Positions 1 through 11,244 of a DNA stretch of 64,000 nt are shown here, one piece after another. Each line of letters opens with the position of its first letter. Positions within the stretch are counted from its first letter, which is position 1. The position numbers and the translations under genes were made by a program. Origin of the DNA: Reticulascus tulasneorum (lineage: Eukaryota > Ascomycota > Sordariomycetes > Glomerellales > Reticulascaceae); assembly GCA_001557505.1 (NCBI GenBank), contig LSAX01000001.1:3472001-3536000 (forward strand), read 5' to 3'. The notes below the pieces were generated by a model. The model did not search any database and had not been told where the DNA came from. It was given only the letters and a program-made list of their open reading frames with translations.

Positions 1-2452
1 ACTCCGGAATTGCTGTCCATCCAGAGGACAAGAGATTTCAACACCTCGTCGGGAAGAACGCTGTTCATCCTTTTATCAAAGACCGACTGCTCCCAATCAT
101 AGCCGATGAGTACGTCGACAGAGAGTTCGGAACTGGTGCTGTCAAACTTACACCAGCTCATGATCCCAACGATTTTGCACTTGGGCAGAAACACAAGCTG
201 CAGTTCATCAATATTCTGACAGACGACGGTCTCATGAACGACAATGCTGGTCCCTACAAAGGCCAGAAGAGATTTGATGTCCGATACACCATCCAAGAGG
301 ACCTTAAGAAAGCAGGGCTTTATGTCGACAAGAAGGATAACCCCATGACTATTCCTTTGTGCGACAAGTCGAAGGACATTATCGAACCTATCATGAAACC
401 TCAATGGTACATGAGCATGCGCAGCATGGCGGATGATGCTGTGAAGGCGGTCAAGAACGGCGAAATCAAGATTCGGCCTGACAGCGCAGAGAAGAGTTTC
501 TATCGGTGGATGGAAGGCATCAACGATTGGTAAGAGTGGTCCTCCGTATCTGAAGACTCTAGTATGTTCGCATGGCTGACCTCTTGAAAAGGTGTATTTC
601 TCGACAGCTCTGGTGGGGCCATAGATGCCCAATCTACTTCGCCAATACTGGGGAAGATGCAGATCACTCAGACAACAAGCTGTGGTTCGCGGCGAAGACA
701 CAAGAAGAGGCTGAGGCAAAAGCGAAGAAGGCCCTCCCTGGGAAAACATTCACACTGGAACAGGACGAGGATGTTCTGGACACGTGGTTTTCTTCTGGCC
801 TGTGGCCGTTCTCCACGCTTGGATGGCCCAAGGACACCCATGATCTCCAGGAGCTTTATCCGACAACGTTGTTGGAGACAGGATGGGACATTTTGTTTTT
901 CTGGATCGCGAGGAAAGTTTGGGTTCTGAGCCACATACCGAATATCTTTGCTAACAAGCTTGCAGGATGATAATGTTGGGGATCCGGCTAACGGGAAAGA
1001 TACCGTTCGAAGAGGTGTACTGTCATTCGCTCGTACGTGATAGCGATGGCAGGAAGATGAGCAAGTCATTGGGAAATGTGCGTGATCCTTTTCGTCCTGG
1101 AAAAGCCGCTGAGGTTACATGATCTCCGGAACGTAGATGCTGATATCCTCTAGGTCATCGATCCATTGGACGTGATTTCAGGCCTCACACTTGACAAGCT
1201 TCACGCCAAACTGCACCTAGGAAATTTACATCCTGCCGAAGTAGCCAAGGCTGAAAAGTACCAAAAGACGGCCTTCCCTGATGGCCTTCCCAGATGTGGC
1301 GCAGATGCTCTTCGGTTCACAATGGTTTCATACGCGGGCGGCAACGTTGACATCAATTTCGATATCAAAGTGATGGCGGGTTATCGCCGTTTCTGTAACA
1401 AGGTAAGTCAAGTTGGACCCGTCTGGAGCACCATTAAGTAACTGGCTGCTTCTCTAGATCTGGCAAGCCACCAAGTATGTTCTCGGACGACTACCTGAAG
1501 ACTTCGTTCCGTTGAAGTCAGGCAACGTCCCAGGCAAGACTCTCGCCGAGAAATGGATTCTCCACAAGCTCAACACTGCAGCCAAGGATATCAACGATGC
1601 CCTTTCTCAGCGGGATTTCATGAAGTCTACCACGATCGTCTACCAATATTGGTATGGTCAGCTGTGCGATGTGTATATCGAGAATTCAAAGGCTATTCTC
1701 GAAGCAGGTACAGAGGAGGAGAAGGCAAGCGCGGTCCAAACTCTATACACCGCCCTTGAGGGAGCCTTGACCATGATCCATCCCTTTATGCCGTTTATCA
1801 CGGAGGAACTATGGCAGAGATTGCCCAGGCGGCCGGATGATAAGACCGAGACTGTGATGTTGGCACAGTATCCTGTCTTTGACGCAGCTCTTGACGATCC
1901 GAAGAGCGAGGCTGCGTACGAGGTGGTTATGGGCTGCTCGCGCGCTGCTAGATCACTGATGAGCGAGTATGCCCTGAAGGATGGGGGCAAAGGTTGGTTA
2001 AATTCCCTCTTTAGATCATGGATGTGGGATGCTAACGGTTTACAGTTATCATACAAGCGCACGATGCTACGTCACTGGAAACTGTCAAGGAGCAGGTTGC
2101 TTCTATCAAGTCCCTCAGCGGGAAGGGGGTTACTGAGATTGAGATCATCGAGCTGGATGCTCCCAGACCCGCTGGCTGCGTGGCATTCCCTGTCGGAAGC
2201 TCCGTGTCCGTCTTCCTACATGTCAAGGGTCGCGTAGATCTGGACGACGAAATTGAGAAGGCGAAGAAGAAGCTCGACAAGATCCAGGCCAACATTGCCA
2301 AGCAGCGCAAGATTCTCGCCGATCCCGGGTACAAGGAGAAGGTTTCTGCTGATGTCCAGGAAACGGACAGAAAGAAGTTGGTGGACCAGGAGTCGGAGGT
2401 TCGAGGGTTTGAGGAGACGATCAAGCAATTCGAGCAGCTCAAGCTCGAGTAA
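1..2452 (+). CDS. Valyl-tRNA synthetase, 3' part (starts before the window)
   Basis: Class I aminoacyl-tRNA synthetase that charges tRNA-Val. In fungi one gene usually serves both cytosol and mitochondria. The frame is already open at base 3. Exons inferred: 1-529, 592-912, 966-1077, 1154-1402, 1458-1992, 2046-2452. The visible part covers the end of the editing (CP1) domain ([12 protein letters not shown]), the second half of the Rossmann fold ([20 protein letters not shown], then DILFFWIAR), and the KMSKS loop ([10 protein letters not shown], at the end of exon 3). The tRNA-binding helical domain follows (IWQATKY..., then [20 protein letters not shown]), and a C-terminal coiled-coil arm ends in QFEQLKLE. 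All junctions keep phase. Oddity: the second intron (913-965) begins GA instead of GT although phase, branch point and 3' site are normal. The gene converges on shr3 with 275 bp between stop codons. The N-terminal half, with the HIGH motif, lies outside the window. The symbol is left empty because species naming differs (VAS1 in yeast). Confidence 0.95.
913..965 (+). other. Non-canonical GA-AG intron in the valyl-tRNA synthetase gene
   Basis: The family sequence demands that ...FFWIAR be followed directly by [10 protein letters not shown]. The only phase-preserving join is GCGAG|GAAAGT...GCTAACA...TTGCAG|GATGATAATG. The donor GAAAGT differs from the consensus GTAAGT at one base (914, A for T). 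The branch point GCTAAC and the acceptor are good, and the 53-nt length matches the other introns of this gene. The in-frame GT donors nearby (917, 924) are phase 0 and would shift the frame after splicing. The base may be a sequencing error or a true rare donor. Confidence 0.7.
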
Positions 2453-2727
2453 AATAGAACGAGCCGCCGCACCCCATTGTCTGGGCTCTGAGTAGACCTT
2501 TCGTTTCTCTTCATTGTCGTTATTGAATCTCGTTGGCCCGTTTTAAAAACACAAAAGGATGGCGACGAACGAAATGCTCTCTCGATTTGGCCATCCCCTC
2601 GCCGTAAATCACAATTGCCCCGTCCAAGTAATACAATGCTCCCGCCAATTAAAGAGTAGCCAACCACGTAACTCATGTCCCCAATTCTAATAATATCTGC
2701 CTCCCCTCAATAGTATCATGCACTCCC

Positions 2728-3512
2728 TCACTGCTTCTTCTTCGAAGAGGAACCGCCCTTGGTCGACGTTGAAGTCTTTTTCTCCTCTTTCTCGAGGCTC
2801 TCGATGTCCTCCCGATCCTTGCTCTCGGCATACCACTGCCCGGTCTGCAGGACTAGAACGCCGACAAGCACAAGGGCCAGAATGGTGTTGCTCGCCGACA
2901 GGACCCTCAAGCTGTCCTCCCTGCCCAGCACGACCTCGCCGGTCAGCGGGCCTTCCTTGATCTCCTCCCAGTCGGGCTGGTCCCAGAGGCCGGCGGAGAC
3001 GGCGCGCAGGCCGCGGACGATGTTGGTGATGTAGACGCCGACGCCGATGAGGTAGAGGACGAGGGAGGCGCCGTCGAAGAGGACGTTGGCCTCGGAGGGG
3101 CGGAAAAGCTTGATGAAGAATCCGAAGAAGCCGACCGCGACGATCATGTTGAGGAGGCGGCCGATGAGGGGCGGCGACTGGTGCATGAACTTGAGGTGCG
3201 TCTCAAGCTGCTCGTAGTAGGTCGGGGGCACGGGATCGGAGGTCCAGAGCAGGGGGAAGTCGTAGGGGAAGGAGGCGAAGAGGATGCCGAGGAAGAAGCA
3301 TGTTGCTGGCGGCGCGGGCGAGTGTCAGTTTGACGTCAGGGAAGGTGACGGACGAGAGAGCGGACTGGGAGGGGGATGTGACGCGCAGTGGGGGGGAAGA
3401 AGTGAGGAGGGTTCGACGTACGTCCGATGATCATGAAGGTCGCGAACGAGCTTGAGCCGCGATAGTTCTTGGACTGCGTGGTCTTGGACCAATCCACCCA
3501 AGCACTAGCCAT
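2728..3512 (-). CDS. shr3: Shr3-family ER membrane chaperone for amino-acid permeases
   Basis: Shr3 is an ER membrane protein that prevents aggregation of amino-acid permeases and helps load them into COPII vesicles. Two exons: 3512-3422 and 3305-2728, with intron donor GTACGT, acceptor CCAG and phase 1. The product is 222 residues, close to the usual family length. It starts MASAWVDWSK, with hydrophobic segments near residues 23-43, 80-100, 107-130 and 168-190, fitting the four-span Shr3 topology. The hydrophilic, Lys/Ser/Thr-rich tail (KKTSTSTKGGSSSKKKQ) would face the cytosol. The block CFFLGILFASFPYDFPLLWT and the luminal YYEQLETHLKFMHQSPP are typical of the family. The splice adds one proline (IIGPTCFF), a small uncertainty at the junction. 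The ATG at 3512 is chosen because the family begins with this sequence. Confidence 0.9.
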
Positions 3513-4857
3513 CTCTGCAGATTGATCGAAAAAATGAATTCCGGTAATCTCGCGCAAAACACGCCCTGCCTGAGACAAAAACCGGGCGGCGGGGGAAGTG
3601 TTCTTGGTCAAAAAGTCCTGACTTGGTTTTCCAATTCTCGAGGAATTCGAGAAGAGAAAAGGACAACAGGAAAGTTCTTTCGCAGAGGAATCGGGTCAGG
3701 CAAGTCAAGCAGAGGGTTTTAGAAAAAAGTCGTTGCGGGAAAGGGAAGCTATCCGCTCGGCGCGCAAGGCAGAACTCGGGGCGACGCAGCGAAAGGGTTT
3801 GCGGTAATAGGGTAGGGGTCTGGTTCGGAGAATCGCATGCGTGCTTTGTCAGATCCCACCTAATAGGCCCCCCCCCCATGCTGCCAGAAAGATGGAGAGA
3901 GAGAGACAGAGACAAGACTCCATTTGGGGGCGAATGGATGGTCCCGGATTAGGGGACGTTCCCCGCTAGGTTGCATCGGGAAGGCAGCTTAAGCTCTATG
4001 ATGCGGAGGGCTGCGAGATCAGCTTCAATTGAGTTTTTGCGAACGGTGGAAACTGGCTGGTAAGGGGAGGCATATTCCAAGGTAGATGGCGGTTGCGCCG
4101 CATTGGTTTTGAGGCACCAAGGGACTCGAAATGGGTACGGATTATGGGGCAACGCTGAAAGCAGCACAGCATGGGCTAGGGCGCTATTAATGCTTCACCA
4201 ATATAAGTCATGTCCTCATCGAAGCTCGCTGGCGCACAAGCCTCATTACTAGAGATTAAGCCATCTAATTCTGTATATTTCTCCATCAAAGATTTCCGCT
4301 ATCAGATCAGCTCTCCACGTATTCCCAACACCATTACTCCACGCCCATATCATCATCATTACTAACATCTCGACTCGTGCTGCCGCCAAAGCATCGTGCT
4401 ATGCTAACTAGATAAAAAAGCCAAGTTCAGGACGGGGGGGGGGGGGGGGGGGGTAACGCTCTAGTCCATCGTCTTCAGGAACGCCCGGAATAAGAAACAA
4501 TATTAGGACTGTGGAGTGTGGTTTCAGTGTGATCAAGTAGGTGAGTGAGTGCGTATATGAGCGGGGCCATGAATGCTGCTTCAAAAACAACTCTCGTACA
4601 GAAAACAAAATAGGGGTAATAGTATATAAGCCAGACCAAAGAAAATATCCATTTCCCGCATAGACAATGCAATGACACGTTGCTCCTCAAATGCTCAGAC
4701 CATTTAGAACAAGCACAACACGCTTAAATCATACAATCAACACTGCCTGCTACCCCCACCTCTTTCCTCTTTGCTCACCAGGTATAAGTATGCCGTTGAG
4801 ATCTCCGCTCGGGTATCTGACAGAAATGCGCTCCTGGGTATATCACAGAAATTCTTT
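3513..4857. other. Intergenic, shr3 promoter side and 3' flank of the coiled-coil gene
   Basis: No credible gene. The first part should carry the shr3 5' leader and promoter, with AG-rich stretches at 3640-3730. A 20-nt G run lies at 4434-4453. Short open frames here have no recognisable sequence. Confidence 0.6.
4434..4453. repeat. Homopolymer run of 20 G
   Basis: Uninterrupted G20 between AGGAC and TAACGC in the spacer downstream of the coiled-coil gene. A run of this length is unstable and its assembled length is unreliable. Confidence 0.95.
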
Positions 4858-7005
4858 TCAAAAACTATCAACTCCCTGAGGAGTCGGATGGTTCGTCGGT
4901 GGCGGCGGGTTCTTCCCTATCGTCAACTGACTGAGGGACAATGTCCGTGCCGCCTTCTTTTGCTTCCCGTCTCCGTAGTCTTCGCGCAACTCCTCACCGA
5001 AGGCGCCGAATCCATAAGGTCGATCTTCTCGTGGCGTTGCAAATGTCTCGGAGTATTCGTCGTCGTCTCTACCATCCGCCGCTACACCGGAGTCCTCGAG
5101 AGCCAACGAACGCTCGCCTGAACGATCTCTTTCATCGTCTTCCGAATCATGGTCAAAGGCTGAGAGGCTGCCAAACGATTTCGCCGTCGGCGGTGGTTCC
5201 AGTTGGATGGAGGGGCCGCGAAATGTCGCCGTCGTGGAGGTGGACATCATGTTCATCCTTTGGTTCAGCTTCCTCACTTGCGATTCGAGTGCTTGCCTCG
5301 CCGACCGTTCACTTTCCACCATTGCCAACAGTGCGTTGTAGTGCTCGGTCGTGAACGGACCAGCAACGTCGTGAGGTATCGCTGGGAGACTAGTCGCTCC
5401 CCGAATCGTGGCGTTCGAGGTCGGCCGGTTGTTTGATGGCGGAGGCAGGTGGATGGACCCGATGTAAGTCGGTGCCTCGCCGAATGACATGTGAGAATCC
5501 TTCGAACGAAGGGAACCCGTGTATTGAGATGATCCCGGCAGGTCTTGCGATACAGTCTGGTATATGGCAGGATTGAGAGGGGCTGTGCTCGTTGTGTACG
5601 TGAAGGATGGGTCGGAAGCGGGCACCGACGGAGCAGCCCGGTCTGGCTGGTCAATCTGAATCTTGAATCCGGGGACGATATTGGCAAGCTGGGTCACCAC
5701 CTTCTCTATCCTTCGCATCCGCGCCTCCAGGTTGTCTATCCGCAACTCCAGGCCAGCAGCCTGGGTGATCTTCATACCGGCCATAACGTTCATGGTTGCA
5801 ACGTTGCCAAAAGTAAATGGTTGTGGAGGGGTAGCGGGCGCTCTTTCGACCTCTGGAGGCTCGGGCAGGTCCACAGAGATGACACCGGTGTCATCATGGT
5901 CCGGAGCATTGGATGACATGGGCGACATAAAGGCCGGGTCATAGCTCTCACGCCAATACCGAATCTCGTCGCTTCTACGCCGCGTATCTGGACGCCCGTC
6001 TGTCCCACCTGTGAGTCCATTGAGACTTCTCGACCGCCGCCTGAGACCGATAATGTCACTTGTGATGGCGCGACCGATCTCATTAGGATCCTCTTCTACC
6101 GTCAACGTTTCGCTGGCTCGAGCATGCGTACTTGCCGGCCGCGGGGATAGACCCGCCAACTCTCCTTCTCGATTTCTAAATGGCATGTACAACTGGCTCG
6201 TGGTCGTGGCCGCTCTCCGTCGAGTTAGCAAGCCCGGATCGGCTTGCAGCGAGTTGCGCGCGCTCTCAATCGCAGTGATATCTTGGGGACCAATAGAGTG
6301 CGATCGCAGGGCCCGGTCATACTCGGTAATCGGCAAAGATGCAGATCTTTTCGGTTCGCCATCTTTGGTCAGTGCTCGGCTCAGCGCGGACGGGTCCTGA
6401 CAAGACATTAGCCAAATTACAACCAGATTTCTAGATTTCCCCGGCTGATCACTTACGCTCCTGTGCTGGGACGAGCCACCAAGGGTAGACACGCGCTGGG
6501 AATTTGGATTGGTTGACGCATGGCTGCCATTGCTCTTCTTCTTCCGCCCAAAGAGCTTCCCCAAGGCGCCACGCAATGTAGACTTCTTCCGTTGCGGCTT
6601 GTCCTGGCTTTGCTTCGTGTGTTCGCTAGCTGCGCTCACGGCGGAATATCTCAGAGTGCTGGCCGGGTTGGTCCTCCTCTGTGGCGAATTCCCAGGCAAG
6701 ACAGAAGTGGGGCTCGATCCTGATTCCACCGAGTCGGCGTTTTTGGCTTGTGTCACTTCGGCGCGCGGGACCGAGACTACAGACATTGTAGGATTGTCCG
6801 TCGGCAGCGTCTGGTACAGTGGTTCTTTGGCATCTGTAAGCGGAGTGGCAATGCCAGTCCCGGGATGGCGCATAGGGAACTCGTCGTCGGCAGGACTAGG
6901 GATAGGTATAGGTGCGGATATCTTGCCGCGGATGGACTGAGGTTGACCAGTCTTGGGACGGTCCCCGGCCGCGGCGGGTGCGGCCTTCCAGAGACTGACC
7001 TTCAT
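4858..7005 (-). CDS. Conserved-looking coiled-coil protein of unknown function
   Basis: I do not recognise a named family. Exons 7005-6457 and 6396-4858 give 695 residues. The start at 7005 has a strong context (CACCATGA) and is the first in-frame ATG; the open frame above it begins only with GTG. The protein is mostly low-complexity and Ser/Pro/Arg-rich. It has a basic patch at residues ~139-158 (RKKSTLRGALGKLFGRKKKS) and a better-ordered stretch around SLPITEYDRALRSHSIGPQDI. Two heptad-like segments follow: ~398-423 (GLELRIDNLEARMRRIEKVV...) and ~534-567 (EHYNALLAMVESERSARQAL...). An acidic tail ends the protein. There is no signal peptide or membrane span. The 60-nt intron is a multiple of three and free of stops, so its retention would insert 20 residues. 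Coiled coils plus basic patches suggest a scaffold or cortical protein, but that is inference only. Confidence 0.75.
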   Translation of the reverse strand: MKVSLWKAAPAAAGDRPKTGQPQSIRGKISAPIPIPSPADDEFPMRHPGTGIATPLTDAKEPLYQTLPTDNPTMSVVSVPRAEVTQAKNADSVESGSSPTSVLPGNSPQRRTNPASTLRYSAVSAASEHTKQSQDKPQRKKSTLRGALGKLFGRKKKSNGSHASTNPNSQRVSTLGGSSQHRSVSDQPGKSRNLVVIWLMSCQDPSALSRALTKDGEPKRSASLPITEYDRALRSHSIGPQDITAIESARNSLQADPGLLTRRRAATTTSQLYMPFRNREGELAGLSPRPASTHARASETLTVEEDPNEIGRAITSDIIGLRRRSRSLNGLTGGTDGRPDTRRRSDEIRYWRESYDPAFMSPMSSNAPDHDDTGVISVDLPEPPEVERAPATPPQPFTFGNVATMNVMAGMKITQAAGLELRIDNLEARMRRIEKVVTQLANIVPGFKIQIDQPDRAAPSVPASDPSFTYTTSTAPLNPAIYQTVSQDLPGSSQYTGSLRSKDSHMSFGEAPTYIGSIHLPPPSNNRPTSNATIRGATSLPAIPHDVAGPFTTEHYNALLAMVESERSARQALESQVRKLNQRMNMMSTSTTATFRGPSIQLEPPPTAKSFGSLSAFDHDSEDDERDRSGERSLALEDSGVAADGRDDDEYSETFATPREDRPYGFGAFGEELREDYGDGKQKKAARTLSLSQLTIGKNPPPPTNHPTPQGVDSF
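6397..6456 (-). other. 60-nt stop-free in-frame intron
   Basis: Donor GTAAGT, branch-like GGCTAATG and acceptor TTGTCAG are all good. Length 60 with no stop codon means both spliced and unspliced transcripts stay in frame. Confidence 0.7.
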
Positions 7006-7616
7006 GGTGAGGGCAGACAATGGGTGCTGGTGTAAGTTGCTGGCGAGGCTAGAGGGAGGGCAAGGACGGACGAGGACGGACGAGGACGGCGGAGGGGTGG
7101 CGTATATGGACGGCGACCACTGCAAGCCATGAGCATGACGGAGGGAGTAATTAGGAGGAGAAAGGACAATGCTGGCTGGCGGTGATGCCGGCACAGATCG
7201 TTGGCTGATCTCCGGTTTCTTGCGCGGTAACTTCGCCAGGTCGGTCCAAGGAGTTTATGCTTATTAGTCCTGTATCATGTTGCGATGCATATGGCCAGCA
7301 ATATTGCACGTCGACTGGAGGTTGGAGAGAGAGAAAGAGAGAGAGAGACTGGGACAAGCCTCCCACACTGGCGCGAAGGCGCAAGGCAAGGTAAAGGGTA
7401 GGCACACTGAGCAATCAAGACGCAGACTTGGCCAAGTGTAAAAGGAAAGGATGAAGATTGGGGAGGGAGTTTATGGGCAGTGGAAGGGAGATCCCGGCGC
7501 AGGGTGCGTCATGTATCAGAGCAGGGCTCGGGAAGCTTTGCGACAGGTTGCTGTGCCGGTCGAACGCTGCAGAGCCAAGCGACGACGGACGCAGAAGGGA
7601 GAAGGGAGGGGATGGT

Positions 7617-7636
7617 TGGATGGATGGATGGATGGA
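7617..7636. repeat. (TGGA)5 microsatellite
   Basis: Five perfect TGGA units in a GA-rich region upstream of the coiled-coil gene. Confidence 0.9.
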
Positions 7637-8541
7637 TGGGGGACAAAGGAAAAGGCCAAGCAGGGCATGAGAAGAAAGGAAGCAAGTGCGCAGAGGTGGC
7701 CATGAAACGACACACATGCAAGAAAGAGTACGTCCGTACACACAAAGAAGCAGAAGGGAGTGGAGTGTAGTCTTGAAATATGTACGAATGTACACCCACC
7801 TCCACCTACCGTGCAGTACGACACGCAGGTTTAGCAAAGAGAGGACCGGCCGGGCCAATGGTAGCATTCGCATGTCTATCTGTACATCCCATACGGCCTC
7901 TGCTTATGTAGATTGTGTTAATGACCAGCATTAAATGCGCCGAAGATGGGACTTCCGACGCACGCGTCCGGGGCCAGGCCAGACCAGGATAGGTCGGATG
8001 ACTGAAGATGTATGTAGGTGCAAGGGAGGGGGAGGACGAGGACAAGGAGGAGGAGTGTAGGAGTAGGAGTAAGAGGAAAGACTGTGAGAGGATTGGACGG
8101 GATTAGCTGGTGGAGTTGCCTCATGTTTGGGACACACACACTTTAGGAGAGTCGAGAAGAAGGAGGGGCCTTTTTCCAATAAAACTTAGCGGTGGAGCGC
8201 CTGAGGGCTGGCCTGCCGGGGCAGTGGGCAGTGACCCTGACTCTGACCCCCTCCACCTCCCAGGGGGGGGTGTGTGGTGTCCATGTCTCCCACCCTGGAC
8301 GAGAACCCCCCGGGACCCCAGCAAATGGAACCTGAACCAAGGGGACGCCACAGCAGTCAAGAGTGGGGAGGGGCCGCTGGGGAACTCCCCTGTAGAGCTG
8401 TAAATGCGCTCTCTACTCTCTACTCTAGCCAGTTCCAAACGATACATACGAAGAGGTGGCCACGATGGGACTGGGAGGGACAGATACATAGGACGAGCTG
8501 CTCTTGTAGTCCACACTAGTACATACGTGGTTACCTATGTA

Positions 8542-8564
8542 GGGTTATCGTTCGAAGATAACCC
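8542..8564. repeat. Perfect 8-bp inverted repeat, palindromic loop
   Basis: GGGTTATC, a 7-base loop containing TTCGAA, then GATAACCC. It could form a short hairpin. No T-run follows on either strand to suggest a polymerase III terminator. Confidence 0.6.
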
Positions 8565-8750
8565 CCCCCTACCTGACTCTGTACAGTAGTACATACTATG
8601 GTACATATGCTGGTCGAGACACGGGCAACAAGGTCGCCTCGTGGGGAGGCTGCTATCGATGCTGGGCAATGCGACGGAGTGGGCCTAGACGGCGATGGCG
8701 ATGGCGGCGGCTGTATGGCGAGAGAGATGGTTGATGAGTTAGCTACCGGG

Positions 8751-8806
8751 CTAGTTAGTACGCATTTCCATGAGCCCCTACTCTCCGTATAGGACGAACT
8801 AACTAG
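8751..8806. repeat. 9-bp inverted repeat spanning 56 bp
   Basis: CTAGTTAGT at 8751-8759 is mirrored by ACTAACTAG at 8798-8806. It is too short to call a transposon. A related palindrome CTAACTAGTTAG occurs near 10116. Confidence 0.45.
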
Positions 8807-9159
8807 TCCGTGATCCGGATGCCATAACTATTTACCTTGCCCATGCTAGCCTCACAAGGCAACGTCCCATCCCTTTCTATCATGACTAGAGTAGAAGCTT
8901 TGGCAGCCGGCGTCTTGAAGATGAGATGCATGTACTACCCGAATAGTCTGTAATTTACCGACCTACGAACGCAGCTATGTATAGGACCTCACTTGCTCGC
9001 CCAAGGCAGGTGATTAACTACAGCACTGTATTCGAGGGAGGAGGTGGTGGAATGGAGGGGGGCCACTATCGGTTCTGCGATCCCTGGAGCAGATGTCCCA
9101 AGATTCAATGGGCGATCAGCCGGTTTCCAATCCAATCCCAATCCAATCCCTCTCTGGTC

Positions 9160-9196
9160 CGCCGCCGCCGCCGCCCCCCCCCCCCCCCCCCCCCCC
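9160..9196. repeat. CCG repeat running into 23 C
   Basis: A (CCG)n tract at 9160-9173 passes directly into C23 at 9174-9196. It is preceded by three irregular TCCAATCC units (9127-9150). Confidence 0.9.
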
Positions 9197-9564
9197 ATGA
9201 GGAACGTCATCTTTCTCCCCGCTGGCAATGGCACTTCACAGACCACTCCCTACCAGAAAATCACGTAGGCTACGGAGCATTTCGACATGTAATACTACCC
9301 ACTCGATCCCTCTCATCTCCCAAACACACAAACAATGGTCGAATGTTTTAATCATATCCGATAGCAGGGGGGGGAAGAGGGAAAAGGGAAACAAAAACCG
9401 GAAAATTCACCCTGTCTATCCTTCATTTCATTATCATGGCCTCTGTGTTCAAGAAAATGGGAACCAGTCCGCGTCAAGACCCGGTTCGCCAAACTAAACT
9501 CGGGTCTCCTCTTGGCGACTTTTCGCTTCGGCCGGGACTCAGGCGCGGGAACATATCAAAAGGG

Positions 9565-9610
9565 TCAAAGCCATCCAAAAGCCATCAAGCCATCAAAGCC
9601 ATCAAAGCCA
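9565..9610. repeat. Degenerate minisatellite, unit AAAGCCATC
   Basis: About five 8-10-bp units of AAAGCCATC or CAAGCCATC in direct order. Unit length drifts by a base or two, typical of a young slippage repeat. Confidence 0.75.
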
Positions 9611-11234
9611 CGCACCATCCCCAGTTTGGAGGACTTGGCCCCCCTTCCCATCCCCATGCCGACCTGCTAACCTCAACTCGTCTCCAGCAGTCGATGTTGG
9701 CGTTCCTCCATGTAGCAATTATTGCGAGGCTCCCGGTGCATTATCAGTGCAACAATGGAATAACGCATGCTATCCAACTCCCTCTGTCCCTAATAGACGT
9801 CTCACCTCACGCTGGCGTCCAATATATCCCCCATCACCCAACCGTCCAATATTGACCACAGCGGAACACCACCACTGCTCCAAATTTACACAAGACACAG
9901 CACAGAGCATACATACCCATTAACTTAGCCAACACCCGGCTCTGTAATGGCGCGTGCTACGAAGCAGACCCCCCATCTATCGAACTATCCATATGATCCT
10001 GAGAACCAATAGATGGTGCAACTGACGGCGGGACTTTCCTTTCTGGACGAGCCGGCCGTTGCGCTATGTCCTTAGCGGGCAACGCCAGCGCCCATCACTA
10101 CCAGTCGCGCCAGCTAACTAGTTAGGAGGCTCGAACCTGATGGACCGACCACCTCTCACTGGCCAATGCATACGCCGACTTTGGTGTGTCCAGTGGCTCT
10201 CTGCAGAGATGGCCTGGTAGCGAATCGTTCCTTGCAATCGAAGCTTCAGATCATGGCAATGGGGGGCCCGGACTGTTGATCTCTGCAACCACATGCCACC
10301 TGCCCTCCCTCCCTTCCCCTCCCCTCGCCTGTCTGCAGCCCGGATGTTATTCTTGGAACGAAACCAAGTCTTAATGCATTGCCCCCTACACTTATTACAC
10401 TAGAGACGGAGCAACGAGCGTTGTTGTGTCGCCTTCGTGGCGGTTGCCGTCGTGGAGGTGCCGGAGTCGCCATCCAGCTTGTCACTTCTCACATTCTCTC
10501 GGTGGCCATCCGTTTCGTGGCTTGCCCGAAGAGCAACATCCTAACCCCACGTCGCAAAGTCAAAACCTCACAGCTGACAGGACCTCAATCATTCGACCTG
10601 GTTCCTACGAAGCAGCTATTGCCCACCAAGTGTCAGCCTGCATAATATGATGTGGCCATGCTCCGGGTCACTCGGGAAATTTAGGCCCCAATGGCAGATG
10701 GCTTCTAGTGGACCTCAAGCTCCGGACCTTTGCTGCACCATCCAAATAGCCTCAACGTGGGTGCAGGTCGCTACACATTTTCTATTACACGTAGCGATAC
10801 TCTGGTCCAGTAAACATCCCAGACTAATGTCAGAACCCACACTCCTCGGTTGGCTGTATGTAAGGACGAAGTATCAACACCCCCGTCCAAACATACGACG
10901 GCCGCGCTCTGCGATTGAGGACAATCCGGAGAAGAATACGCAAATCCACCCGCACCGGAACATGGTGAAAGACATGTGTTGCAGCTTTCGACTCCGTCGT
11001 CATAGTGTTCGACCCAGCACGAGCCCGAGTCCATGATCTTCCGTCCCGTGATGGTTTGATCGGCCTGGTTTATGTGGAGTCGCGCGAAGTAATATCTAGC
11101 AGGGGAGGAGGTTATGATCGCCCATCCACGCTGCCTGCTGGCATTGACAGCAAGTTGACAGAAGTCCACGAGTTGCCCGGCTGCGATTACCAAACTCTAA
11201 TGCCCAACCTTGTTCTTGCCCACACTCCGCCTGC

Positions 11235-11244
11235 ACTACGTAGT
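11235..11244. repeat. ACTACGTAGT palindrome
   Basis: Exact 10-bp palindrome. A second, shorter copy (CTACGTAG) follows 66 bp later at 11301-11308. Confidence 0.85.

Noticed and set aside
2032..2676. 214-codon minus-strand frame.
   Set aside because: Antisense to the last exons of the valyl-tRNA synthetase gene; a shadow of its codon use.
10130..10175. Minus-strand AGGTTCGAGCC with an upstream TGGCCAGTGAG, resembling tRNA A and B boxes.
   Set aside because: The boxes are about 28 nt apart, too close for a tRNA, and no acceptor stem is seen.
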